From Zizania palustris (taxonomy: Eukaryota; Streptophyta; Magnoliopsida; Poales; Poaceae), in assembly GCA_019279435.1 (NCBI GenBank), contig JAAALK010000287.1, forward strand, positions 87,191,532-87,255,531: a stretch of DNA of 64,000 nt. Reading direction: 5' to 3'. Positions within the stretch are counted from its first letter, which is position 1. Each line of letters begins with the position of its first letter. The position numbers were made by a program, and so were the translations under genes. Below are positions 31,638 through 42,184 of this stretch, in pieces. Under the pieces are notes generated by a model. That model had not been told where the DNA came from, did not search any database, and saw only the letters and a program-made list of their open reading frames with translations.

Positions 31638-34600
31638 GTGAAACCTAGTGAGGTCACACTATGGTTTCTGTCTTTATGATGAGTGATTGACAAGGTTGAG
31701 CGATATGGTGAGATCAGTGAGTGATGGCTTGATTACATCGATAGGATCAATGTGTGGTGATGGAGAATGGATGCCGAGGGGTTCGGTGTGCATTGCGTCT
31801 CTTGTTTTGGCTTGTATCATGTGTGCAGGGTGGAGATGCTAACCAACTGTCAGCGGCGGGTGATCAAGGGTCAAGCGGGGAGCTCGATGCCAGAGGATCA
31901 AGGATGCCGAGTGAAGTTGGAGATGATCTCAGGAGTGCACAAGGAGATAAAGCAAGACATGAACGGACGGATGGTCGAGACAGCGTGACAGTCAAGTCAG
32001 CGAATGGGAGGACAATGCAAGTGATCAAGCGGCTCGAGGGGATCGAGAGCGGGACAAACTTGTTGGCGGTCGAGTTCGTGGATTGGCGTCACTTGTCGGC
32101 GATCGAGGAGGCTTTGTCGGTTTTTGCTGAAAAGCACCTCATCGCTAAATGTTTTTAATCTCAATAATTAGGAGTTTATTTATGTTTAGTATTTTAGAGT
32201 AAGTGTAAAATTTTAGTATTTTTCAGAAATTCCAAATTTCTAAAAATATATTAAAAGAATAGAGTCAAGTTGTAATAAAAAGTAGAGTCCAATTTGGGTA
32301 TTTTTCAGAATATACAATTCTGAAAATACTCCTTGTTTTTTGTTATTCTAAAAAACATGAGGGTCTTTTTGTAAAGCTCCCACCTAGGGTGTGCCTATTT
32401 AAAGGCCTCCATACCCTAGGGTTTGGGTGGCCCGTTTTTGGATGAGGATATTTTGGCTGTAATTTTAGGGGATCTTTTGAGCAGAATTTTTGGCTCAATG
32501 CTTATTCTTCTAATCCATCCAGTATTTACTTGATTCGAATGTCCTTGATTGTTTAAACCTTCCGGCTAGATTAATTTGATTGTTCTTGCATTGCAAGTTT
32601 TCTACCAAGGTTCTTGCCAGATTTGCTACACTCCCGGTTCAGAATTGTAACAGTGTTGTCAAGCTTAGGTCTGGTCTTGATTTGAATTCAAAGCAATGCA
32701 ATTGTGTGCAATTTGATTAGCGGCCACTGAACTGATTCTGAAATTTTCAAGCTATGAATATATGTACTTTGTCTTCCTTTTAATTAATCTTTTTCAGAGA
32801 ACACACCTGAGGTTTCAATCTTAACTGATAATTTCTATTTGGTCACTTGATTAATTTCATTGCATGAAATTTGATCTGGTAGTCATAGTGTTAATTCATT
32901 TTCTGATTCAGAACAGCACAAGTCATCTAACAGCTTAGGCATTTCCTGTCTGTGTGGTGATATTAAACCTCTGCATAAGTTTCAATGCTGGCTGAATGTT
33001 ACTAATTGCTGCTGGTTTGATCCAATGACCCTTGGTTTAATCTGAATTTTTGGCTGAGTATTTTGGGCTGAACAATTCGGCTGAAAACTTTGAGAGAGTA
33101 TTATAATTCTAAAATCTTCTCTTTATTGGAAGAGTTGCACTGTTGCTCATCATTTTCAGTCATAAGTTCTATAGCACATCAAATGCTAAAGTTTTTCTAG
33201 TTTGCCAGGGATCAGCAGTTCTTTGCTATAGGAAATTTGTGTTGTGTTTTGTCTGCAAGTAATTCTATCATTCTTCTTCTTAGCTAAATTCAGTGAGGTA
33301 AAGTAAAGGGATTATAAATTGTTTACAGTTTTGTCTGAACTGAACATCATTTTTCTGTTGGTAGTTTTCTGTCCATCAAGGTTCAGAGCAATTATTGGTT
33401 CAGCCAATTCTAATACTGATTTGTGATAAGTCAAAATTTCTCCAAACCATTTTGCTAAACTGTCATATCATGAAATGGTATTTGGATGGTCATTTCTGTG
33501 TTGATCTAGCTTAGTGCAGAATTTCATTTAGCATCATTTTACCACTGTGTCAGAACTGTTACAGATAATTTGCTGAGCAAATATACATCAGTCTAGTTCT
33601 CCTGATTTGATTCTATCTCTGGCATGGATCTGTTGAATTTGTTCTAGTATCAATCAAGATGTTGTGTTTCAGTTTAGCAAAATTCACTGGTTTAAAGTTT
33701 CTTGGTGCTGCACAGTTTCAATTATTTATTTTCCATCGCTTGATTACAGCAGATAGTTTTCGTGCTGCCATGTGCTACTTCTGATTTCCATGTAGTATTC
33801 TTCTGGTCTTTTTCTTGTTACCAGTCTAGTGTGAGTTCTTGCTGTGAAGTTGTTGTGTATAATCAGATTAAGAAGCAGGAAGAGTTCTTCTTCACCAGTT
33901 TTGCTAAAACTGGTATGAGATTTTGTTCAGTATACAATGATCTAGTTCTCATGCCTTTGATATGTGTTAGCCATTGTTTTGCCAAGGTTGCACCAGAATC
34001 CATTAAGCAGATATGATTCAGTTCAACAAAATACTTGGCCTAGTTTTTCATACTGATTTGATTAGCCATATTTGCTAGCAGTATGTCCTGTGAATTGTTG
34101 CTCCTGTTCATCCTGTATTGCAAATTGGTTCTAATCAGATTGAAGTAAAATTTCATTAACAACAATAGTGCAGTTTCAAAATTCACTGGATTTCAGTATT
34201 TGTTCTCACTAATTCTTTAGTTTGATTCAGAGTATCAATTCTGTGACTTCTATTGCTGGTCATCAGAACTCATCAAGTGATTGTGTGTGCTGAAACATCT
34301 AGCAGGTCTTTCTGTTCAATAACTATTTTGAATCAACAATATATCACTGTTTCTCAGCATATATCAATTGTCAGTATTGTTTGCTGTTATGTTCATATAT
34401 ATATCAGAACAAAGCCAAATTGCTAAAGTTGACTAAAGAGTTGATTAATTCTAATTGAAAATTGTAACAAACCTTTACTGATACAACAGAACACTTGTGT
34501 TCAGATTTGTTGATTGAACTGTAGTTTTGCTAACTGAATATTATATTTGAAATCTGAACTCTATTCTTGTGAACTGCAGGTTCTGTTGTTGTGATTGACT

Positions 34601-34973
34601 ACTCAATATTGCATAACATAATATACTGTCAACTGTTTTGAATTCAGTTTTGAATTGATAATTGTGAAATTTGATTCTCTGAACATTGTCAGTGTTCCAA
34701 CTTTTGAAATCCCTCTGTCGACCATTGAGTTACCAAAATAGACAGTGAATTTTAGAGCTTCAGTTGCTGACAGCGTAAATCGACTGATCAAACTGCAATA
34801 TTGACAAAAACTTTGTTTGATGCTCAATTCTGTTCTAGTGTTGCTTTGAAAGTTACAATTTGTGTTTGAGTAAGCTTAGAGGTGTGTTGGGTGTTCTGGT
34901 TAGGCCATCAGATTCGTGAGCATTTGTTGAGACGCCTATTCACCCACCCTCTAGTCGCCATTCCGATCCAATA
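31638..34973 (+). repeat. C4 5' LTR (left end uncertain)
   Basis: The right end is firm: CACCCACCCTCTAGTCGCC and CCAATA precede the primer site, as in C1. A TATTTAAA-like core promoter lies at about 32396, followed by CCCTAGGGTTTGGG as in C1. The start is inferred from the end of G2 homology. TGAGGTCAC at 31648 resembles the C1 LTR start, but I could not confirm it. Bases 32450-34900 are AT-rich with many CTGATT/GATTCAG-type words and no gene. Confidence 0.6.
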
Positions 34974-34975
34974 AT

Positions 34976-34987
34976 TGGTATCAGAGT
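34976..34987 (+). promoter_or_regulatory. C4 primer-binding site
   Basis: TGGTATCAGAGT differs from the initiator-Met consensus by one base. Confidence 0.85.
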
Positions 34988-35038
34988 CGGTTAGATCACC
35001 AGTTTACCTTAACCGGTTTGTGATCCTTTTTTGGCGAC

Positions 35039-36216
35039 ATGGACATAATCTCTAAGATTCCGATTTTTGATGGTCATGATTTTGCTTACTAGAAGGTGCA
35101 CATAGAGGCTTACCTAATAAGCCAAGGATGTGCAATTTGGGACATTGTTGATTCCCAATATGTGATCCCTAAAACTCGCATTACTGAGACTCAAAAGGAA
35201 CAGTACGATTGTAACAACAAAGCACGAAATATACTATTCATGAGTCTGAGCCGAAAAGAGTTTGATAGGGTTCAACACCTTTGGACTGTGCATGAAATTT
35301 GGACCACTTTGAAAACTTTTCATGAGGGCACTACTCAGATTTAGGCTAGGAGGCAAAGCACATATAATCAAGAATATCAAATGTTTATGCAAGGCCCCGG
35401 CGAATTTGTAGATGCCATGTATGTGTGTTTCGATGGGATTGTGAATAATTTGATCTCCATTGGGACTTTGGCTTACTCTGACCATGATAGAGCAATCAAA
35501 TTTCTCTATGCTCTTGATCGTACCATAAGGGAGGTGAAGATCTCTAGTATAGAAGAGTCGGCAAGCTTTGACACCTTGACTTGCGATGAACTCTTTAGTA
35601 ACCTCAAGTCCACCGAGATTGCCAAGGCGTCTCGTCCAGGATTTGGAAACTCTTTGTTGCCTTCTATTGCTTTGGTTTTCGGTCCTAGCAGTGCTACCTC
35701 ATGTGGAGGTAACTTTTCTGGTGTTTCTAGAGTTTGTGCTTATTCTGGTGGTTTTGACTTGTCCTCCCTTGTCTCTGTCACAAAAGAACAAGTGGACACT
35801 CTGGATGATAAAGAGCTAGCTCTCATTGTCAAGAAGTTCACTCGCTTCTTCAATGATAGATGAGACCAAAGGAGAGGCGGGTCACATGGATGTTTTGAAT
35901 GTGGAGATCTTTCTCACATAAAATCGAATTGCCCTAAATTAAAAATGAAAAATGAAAATGAGCACAAGCACCAAAAGTGGAACAAGAAACATTACTTCAA
36001 AGGGAAACGCGGAAAAGTGGCTAAAAGAGTAGCCAGAGCTTTTGTGGCCGCCCTCAGTGACATCGATGGTACATCAAGCGAGGATCCAAGCTTGGAGGAA
36101 GAGGAGCCTCCCAAGAAGGAGAAGAAGGAGAAGAAGACAATGAACCTCACTGGCTTATGCTTCATGATCGACGACAACGATAGCAGTGATGAGCTCGACA
36201 CTTCTAAGGTACATCT
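35039..36216 (+). pseudogene. C4 gag, cut by the CACTA transposon
   Basis: The ATG at 35039 opens MDIISKIPIFDGHDFAY. The copia gag pattern continues with SLSRKEFDRVQHLWTVHEIW and FHEGTTQI, then a CCHC knuckle CFECGDLSHIKSNC near 35900, a Lys-rich stretch and an acidic segment. All pieces are in one frame, with stops at 35090, 35342 and 35861. At 36217 the CACTA terminus replaces the continuing Asp/Ser-rich region, which in C1 leads to the coiled coil. Confidence 0.87.
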
Positions 36217-36600
36217 CACTACTAGAAACACAATATATGCCGAGTGCCCGAGTTTTTGCCGAGTGCATTCCATCGTGAACTCGACAAAACGCTAGATTGC
36301 CGAGTGCACCATGAAATGCACTCGACAAACATTGTTACACATGGCAAATTAGAGAGTTTGCCGAGTGTCACGTCTAAGGCACTCGGCAAACATTGTTACA
36401 CACGGCAAATTAGAGAGTTTGCCGAGTGCCACGTCTAAGGCACTCGTCAAACATATTGAAAAACCCTGCTACCCTGATGTTTCTGCCGCCGTTATAACGA
36501 CGGGGAAATATATTAGGGTTTGCCGAGTGCCACTAACGGACACTCGGCAAACCCTTGTATTTGCCGAGTGTTTTTTAAGGAAATACTCGGCAAAGTGAAA
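36217..36600 (+). repeat. CACTA terminal inverted repeat and subterminal repeats
   Basis: About a dozen GCCGAGTGC words and their complements GCACTCGGC alternate, forming paired inverted units (for example near 36359/36378, 36420/36439, 36520/36540 and 36560/36583). A 63-bp tandem duplication spans 36333-36458. Such subterminal motifs are where CACTA-encoded proteins bind during transposition (family knowledge). Confidence 0.9.
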
Positions 36601-37436
36601 AATCCAATTATTTCATGTGAAAACACATTTTGAGTCCATGTCACATTTTAAATATGTTTGGAACTTTTTTTCTTACACTCATAATGCAACCTATGTTAAG
36701 CCATGGAAAAGTTTCATATTTTCCTGAGTGAGTTTGCTATTTTTAAATAATTAATCGTGTTTCTAATATTTAATTCAAAGTGGGTCAAATTTCAACTCCA
36801 TGTACATGAAATAATGACTCAAAAATTGTAGAAAAATCATATTTATGTTCATGATTCCATTTGTAATCTTTTACAACTAAATATAACTAAATATTTAAAA
36901 TCTAATTTATGACATTCGGGCTACAACATGGAGCTTAATGGTTTTTTAATTATAGAAAATTAAATTGATGCCTAAAATATGATACTTGACATGGTGTCAT
37001 TATATCTTACATATATACTGTGATAAAAATTTCTTAATGTTTCGACAAATTTTTCATGTACGACGTTTGGAAATTGGAGAATCCTCGAGAAGGTTTATGA
37101 TTTTACGGATGGAATGAGTTAGGTTTAGAAGCAAATAGATATTCAAATCTTTGTTTGAACTTAAAACTTTTTGTAGTACTAAAACCCAATGTATCTTATA
37201 CCATATCAAAAAGTGGCATTTTTAGTGCTAGCTTGCTATTTTTAGTTAATTAAAGTTGTTTATAGGATTTGAATTAAAAGATCCCAAATTTGAACTACAA
37301 GTGCCTTATATTTGTTTATTTGAACTTAGAAATTTTCCAGGATGCAAAATGAGTGTATACTATATAATGCCAAATTATTGAATTTTTTACTGTCTTTTTT
37401 CTATTTTTGTTTTTTGAAAATAATTACAAAAAATGT
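36601..37436 (+). other. CACTA noncoding interior
   Basis: This is AT-rich sequence with no ORF, repeat or RNA gene that I can support. Confidence 0.5.
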
Positions 37437-37590
37437 TTGCCGAGTGCAAATAGCACTGGCACTTGGTAAAGAATCAAAAATTCATTTTTGCCGAGTGCCC
37501 TAGCTATTTGCACTCGGCAAAGAAAAGGGCCTCCAAAAAATAAAAACTTTTGCCGAGTGCCTCCAAAAATGGCACTCGGCGAAATCTTCT
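37437..37590 (+). repeat. Second cluster of CACTA GCCGAGTG repeats
   Basis: Three more pairs of TTGCCGAGTGC with CACTCGGC-type partners occur at 37438/37460 (the second diverged), 37488/37509 and 37551/37571, over 1.2 kb from the terminus. They border the GC-rich block that follows. Confidence 0.8.
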
Positions 37591-37609
37591 TCAGGTAAAA
37601 AAGGGTCGC

Positions 37610-37920
37610 GCGCATATCTGACGCATTTATGCCCAGATCTGCTCCCTGCGCCCCCGCCGCCGTGCTCCCTGCGCCCCAGCCACAAGTCGCCCCTGCGCCC
37701 CCCGCCGCCTGCCCCCCCCCCCCCCCCGCCGCCGGCGCGCCACTGCGACATCGAACGCCCCCCCGCCACCGGCGCGCCCCGGCCTCCCCGGCCGCCGGCC
37801 CCGCCGCCTCCCCCCCGCCGCCGGATCCGCCACGCCTCGAGCCGCCGGCCGCCCTCATCGGCCCCGCCGCCCCCAGCCACTGGCCCCAGCGCTGGCTCTG
37901 CCGCCCCCGCCCCCCTTGCC
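37610..37920. other. GC-rich, C-run-containing block in the CACTA
   Basis: A sharp island of C/G-rich DNA contains a 16-C run near 37713. Either strand gives low-complexity frames (Pro/Ala on plus, Gly/Arg on minus). Its composition contrasts with AT-rich flanks. It could be a CACTA 5' exon or promoter island, or captured genomic DNA. I do not support a protein here. Confidence 0.55.
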
Positions 37921-39030
37921 TAGGTATACATGTATATCCAATTTTTTTCAAATATAAATACCTACAAATATGTAAAAATTGGATCTCAAATAGTAAATGC
38001 ATGTATACCATGGACATGCATACTGTGGAGGCTATCAAGAAAGGGCTACTAGTAGCAAGAAATAGATGAGATATATATGCATATATATTTGTGTGGCAAT
38101 TTGTTATATATCAATCTAATCAAATGTAGCAGCAAACATATTGGTTTTCTATGGCCGATGAGAAAATACAGGGTAAACATAACCATGGCCTCTGTTGGTC
38201 TATACCACTTACTCTCATCAAATGATGTGTATAACATTTGAGACATGCATTATATTGCATGTATACATTTGAACTTAGAGTTAGTGTCTCATGTGTTGAA
38301 TTATTTAGTATAGTCTTTGATATTTTATAATTTTATGTTGTTTAGTGTAGCGTCTCACATTTTTTAATTAGTTTATCTTATAACCAATATTTTCATTGAT
38401 TTTTAGATAGACCTAATTTAGTTAGCGCTCTCTTACCGGCGTCACCATCCTCTTCTCGGCTCCATCGTCCTCATCTCGCATCAACCCCTACCGGTAACCT
38501 TAGAACATAGGATTAATATTTTGGTTGAACATGAATGATTAACATGCTTTGTACATGTTTTTTATTGTCTAATACAATGTCACATGTTTTGTTTGCTTTC
38601 AACATCCCTTCCTCGTAATGTTATAATTATGTCCTAAATGATATTACAATTTTATTTACATGCATGTCAAGCAGATTAATATAAATAAATGCTTATACAT
38701 GTTTTAGAAATTTTAATATAATCCTTGTAATACTTTTTTCCTATTTTAATGGTTATGTTGATTAATATCTTGTGAGTGTGTATTCCGGCCATCGTGTCGT
38801 GATATATATATGTGTACGTGGATGCCGGCCTTCGCGCCATGATATATATTTGTGAAATTTGTTAGTTTTTCTAAGTATTAGAGAGGAGATGTTGTCAAAT
38901 TTTTTATATTTTCTAATTATTGTCGCGTAACCTAGGCGTCTCCCGTTCGGAAGAGTTACGATTTGGAATATGCATGTCTTTGCATATTTGTGGCCGTAAC
39001 TGTTTCAAATTGTCCACGTTTGGACAACCG
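37921..39030 (+). other. CACTA noncoding interior
   Basis: This is mostly AT-rich, with two copies of a CCGGCC...ATGATATATAT-type unit near 38786-38855. There is no supported gene. Confidence 0.5.
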
Positions 39031-39237
39031 GAGGATGCGTAGATTGAGCTCGTTTTCATGGCCTGTTCCATTTCGTTTCGACCTAGGGTTTTGGCAGCAC
39101 CTCCCCGTTGCTCTCTGAATGCACATCCTCTTGGCATGTTGCCTATACGTGCGTATGGAGAGCAGCAGGGAGGTGCTGCCGAAATTTTGGGTCGGATCAG
39201 AATGGAGCATGAAAACGAGCTCAATCTACGCATTCTC
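39031..39237 (+). repeat. Long imperfect inverted repeat upstream of the CACTA transposase
   Basis: The arm 39031-39122 pairs with 39149-39237 around a loop of about 26 bp. The outer part is nearly perfect over ATGCGTAGATTGAGCTCG and TTTTCATG, and the inner part pairs through GGCAGCACCTCC. A transcript through it would fold into a hairpin of roughly 90 bp. It ends 100 bp before the transposase ATG. Confidence 0.85.
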
Positions 39238-39336
39238 TAGTGGGACTAGGACCTATCTTTACCTATTAGACTGTTAGATGCATCTCGTTTCTCACTAACC
39301 CCTAAGCACGGGTGTTGTTTCCCAGTTTAGTACAAG

Positions 39337-40329
39337 ATGGATCATCGTGAGTGGATGTACACGGGTTGCCCTAGTCAGGCCGAGGTAACCATCGATTGGA
39401 TCAAGAACACTGAAGTATTCTTAGAGACGACGTTTGGTAGACAGAATGTACGTGACAAGACCTGGTGTCCATGTAGTCGGTGCGAGAACAAGCGCCGACA
39501 AACAAAGGAGGCCATGGGTAAACACCTATGCAAATATGGGTTTATGCCAAACTCTACTCGTTGGACGTATCATGGTGAGTCCCAGCGTCCTAGAGATGAG
39601 GTGTTGCGACATCGCATGGACGATGATGAGGGAGGGGTTGGATTCATGCTAGATGACTTTGAAGATGCGCATTTTGACAAAGCATGTGAAGAGGAAGTGC
39701 TAGAGCCAACGGCAAAAGTGTTTTATGACATGTTGTCCGCGTCAAAGCAACCTCTTCATGGTCACACTAAGGTTTCTCAACTGGATGCCATCGCACGACT
39801 AATGGCCATCAAGTCCTAGTTTAGCTTGAGTCGAGAATGCTTTGATGTTATGCAGACGGTTGTTGGTAGCCTCCTTCCAGAAGGTCACAATCTTCCAAAG
39901 AGCATGTACGAGTCGAAGAAAGTCCTCCGTGCACTTAAGAGGCCTTATGAGCAAATACATGCTTGTTCCAACGAATGCATTTTATTCAGGAAAGAGTACG
40001 CAGGCGCAACCTGCTGCATGAAATGCAAATCCTCTAGGTATCTTGAGGTATACTCCGATGATGGTACGAAGAAACAACTCTCAATTCCCATGAAGATCCT
40101 TCGGTACCTTCCCTTCGTACCGAGGATCCAACGGCTGTACATGATCGAGGAATCTGTCAAACATATGATATGGCATAAAAATGGGATTCGTTACAACCTA
40201 GACAAGCTAGGTCATCCATTAGATGGAGAAGCGTGGAAAAAGTTTGATCAGCTCCATCCTGAGAAAGCGTTAGAGACACGTAATGTACGAATTGCTCTAG
40301 CAACAGATGGGTTCAATCCATATTGTATG
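39337..40329 (+). pseudogene. CACTA transposase, N-terminal part
   Basis: The ATG at 39337 opens MDHREWMYTGCPSQAEV and a transposase-associated domain with a Cys/His pattern (CPCSRCENK, then KHLCKYGFMP). It is followed by the start of the TNP2-type transposase domain (LRYLPFVPRIQRLYM, then RNVRIALATDGFNPY). One in-frame TAG lies at 39817-39819. The frame is interrupted by T2 at 40330 right after the FNPY motif and continues at 58372. The protein would cut and paste the element by binding its ends. Confidence 0.92.
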
Positions 40330-40826
40330 TGTTGGGGGAAAATACTTCATCCTCAAGGTCACTGCTGTAACAAGACAAAGGCAGGTGATTTAACCGAAGG
40401 TTTCTAGCATATAACTCCGTCTTAGTACTGAGACTAGTTTGAAGGACGGAGGCGAACTCTAGTTCGGAGTATGTCTTCGAACGTTGACTCTTCAGAGAGC
40501 TTCCTTGCCAGCTAAGATGGAAGGCTTATCTTCTTTCTCATTAGATTAGTCTTTTATCATTTTAGCCCTATCAAGGGCACCGAATAGTTTCCACTATGTC
40601 GGTTGTAATAGAGGGGTAAAAAGGTCTTTTCCTTAAGATTTTGGCCTATAAATACCCCCCGTTTTACCCTGTAATGGGCATCAAATACTGAGTTATTCAA
40701 TACACATCTTCGAACTGTTTTGAGCTATTATCCACTTCGGAGGCTTAAAATAGTTTACTTCACAAACACTTCGTTTGTTAGTTTCTAACCTTTAGGAACT
40801 TGTTAGCGTAATCTTTTATGCCAATA
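40330..40826 (+). repeat. T2 5' LTR
   Basis: The LTR begins TGTTGGGGGAAAATAC and ends GCCAATA (CCAACA in the 3' copy). The TATA box is at 40647-40654 in CCTATAAATACCCCCC. Confidence 0.94.
40647..40654 (+). promoter_or_regulatory. T2 5' LTR TATA box
   Basis: TATAAATA is conserved in the T2 3' LTR and in T1 (24071-24078), and is the likely sense core promoter. Confidence 0.78.
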
Positions 40827-40828
40827 GT

Positions 40829-40846
40829 TGGCGCCGTCCGTGGGGA
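40829..40846 (+). promoter_or_regulatory. T2 primer-binding site
   Basis: TGGCGCCGTCCGTGGGGA lies two bases after the LTR. The TGGCGCC start fits a tRNA ending GGCGCCA. I do not assign the tRNA. Confidence 0.8.
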
Positions 40847-40888
40847 ACCTAGTCCAAAAAACTTCGTTCTCTACCAAGTTCTCAAACC

Positions 40889-42184
40889 ATGCCTCCCAAG
40901 CGGAGTTCAGGTGGTAGTCCTACTCGGAGGTCCCCTCGGACCTCCGGAGTAAGATCTTCGAATACAGTTGAGGTTGGAGGACCTTCGGCATTTCCTCCAC
41001 CTCAGACTCCGGAAGGGATTCCCCTTCCTCGAGCATATGGAGTTCCTCCCCCAACTCCATCCATACTTCGGCCAACCAGAGTCCCTCTTCCACCTCAGAT
41101 TCCACATCGGACTGATGCGTATAGTTCTCAAGACCCAGAAGGTCCTTCCGGAGGAGATGAAGATGGTCTTGGCGATATGGCCGCTCAAATGGTCAGTCTC
41201 CAAGCTGAAGTAGCGAGGTGGCAGCAAGAAGCCGTAGATAGGACTCGTTCTCAGGTCACTCCGGTCATCCCCGAAGTGCCCCAAGACGATGAACTTCCTT
41301 ATCCCGAAGCCCCAGAGAACGCTTCCTTCGATAGCGAGTCTCCGCTGCATCTTGAGCTACAGAAAGTGCGCTTCGATCCTAAGTTTAAAACTTCAAAGCT
41401 CTGCAAATATTCTGGAGATGAGGACCCTGGGGAGTTCTCCCATTCTTATGCATTGGCAATTGAGGCCAGTGGAGGAGTGCGAGACAGCATGGCCAAATGT
41501 TTTCCTCTAGCTCTTGAAGGGGTGGCACTACGGTGGTTTTGGTCCCTGAAGCCAGGGTCAATCAGAACCTGCGAGCAATTAAGGAAGAAGTTCATAAGCA
41601 ACTTTCAGGGTACCTTCGTACCCCCAATGTCTACAGGAAGTCTTTTCCAGGTGAAGCATATGCCCCGAGAGACTTTAAGGCAATTTTTCAAGCTCTTCGC
41701 CCATACGAAGTCGCAAATTCGAGGGTTGATTACATCCTCCGTAGTTGATGTAGCTCGAGAGGGAGTTACCCATGTGGGCCTCCTTGATAAACTTCACCGG
41801 AAACAGATATCTTTTGTTGCTCAGTTGATGTCTTATTTCGAAGAGTATGCAATGTCAGAAGAAGGGTGTCTTCGGAGAACTGCTTCAACTCCGTCAATCC
41901 TGCAAGAAGTCAAGCTAGAAGTGAAGACTTCAACACCTTTGCAGGGGCCTAGCTTTGAAGATCAGCATGACAGGCGTCGAGGGCAAAAGCATCCTCGTTC
42001 AGAAGTCTTGAACATTGCTCCTCTGCAGAAATTTGCCCTAAGACTTCACAGCCTTCAAGAAGCAAGATCAGCGGCTGGAGGCCGCCAGGGAAGCCGGCTG
42101 GCAAAGCCCAGACCTTCTTCTGTTGTGTCCATGGTGAGAATCGAAGTCATGCAACTGATGCGTGCAAGTCTATACTCACATTAA
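40889..42184 (+). pseudogene. T2 gag
   Basis: The ATG at 40889 starts a basic, Ser/Pro-rich N-terminus (MPPKRSSGGSPTRRSPRTSG). The retrotransposon gag domain covers about residues 170-330 (EDPGEFSHSYALAIEAS, then LEGVALRWFWSLKPGSI and LRKKFISNFQGT). The frame changes near 42025: the knuckle-like pattern with CCVHGENRSHATDAC is readable only in the next frame, at about 42115-42165. The C-terminus of this 431-codon frame is therefore out of register, and gag is disabled. It would form the virus-like particle shell. Confidence 0.88.

Larger units (their letters stand above)
31638..36216 (+). mobile_element. C4: Sirevirus-type Ty1/copia element, 5' part
   Basis: C4 is a long LTR ending at about 34973, an initiator-Met primer site and a copia gag. 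It belongs to a different family from C1 (AT-rich LTR, diverged gag) but has the same architecture and LTR end. It is interrupted in gag by the CACTA transposon at 36217. The rest lies beyond the right edge or is lost. The left boundary is uncertain by about 200 bp. Confidence 0.8.
36217..40329 (+). mobile_element. CACTA (En/Spm-type) DNA transposon, left part
   Basis: The element begins CACTACTAGAAACA, the canonical grass CACTA terminus, followed by GCCGAGTG subterminal repeats, a noncoding stretch, and a transposase gene on the same strand. The three bases before it, TCT, would be the target duplication. The transposase is split by T2 at 40330 and resumes at 58372-59012, where R1 is inserted. 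The 3' terminus is not in the window. Confidence 0.9.

Noticed and set aside
32160..34970. Host intergenic or promoter DNA
   Set aside because: It ends with the Sirevirus LTR signature and an initiator-Met primer site followed by copia gag, so it is an LTR.
36217..36600. CRISPR-like array of repeated GCCGAGTG motifs
   Set aside because: Units alternate in orientation, have no uniform repeat-spacer length, and begin at a CACTA terminus. They are transposon subterminal repeats.
37424..38069. Overlapping long ORFs giving Gly-rich (minus) and Pro/Ala-rich (plus) proteins
   Set aside because: These are frames opened by GC-rich low-complexity DNA on both strands, with no conserved motif.
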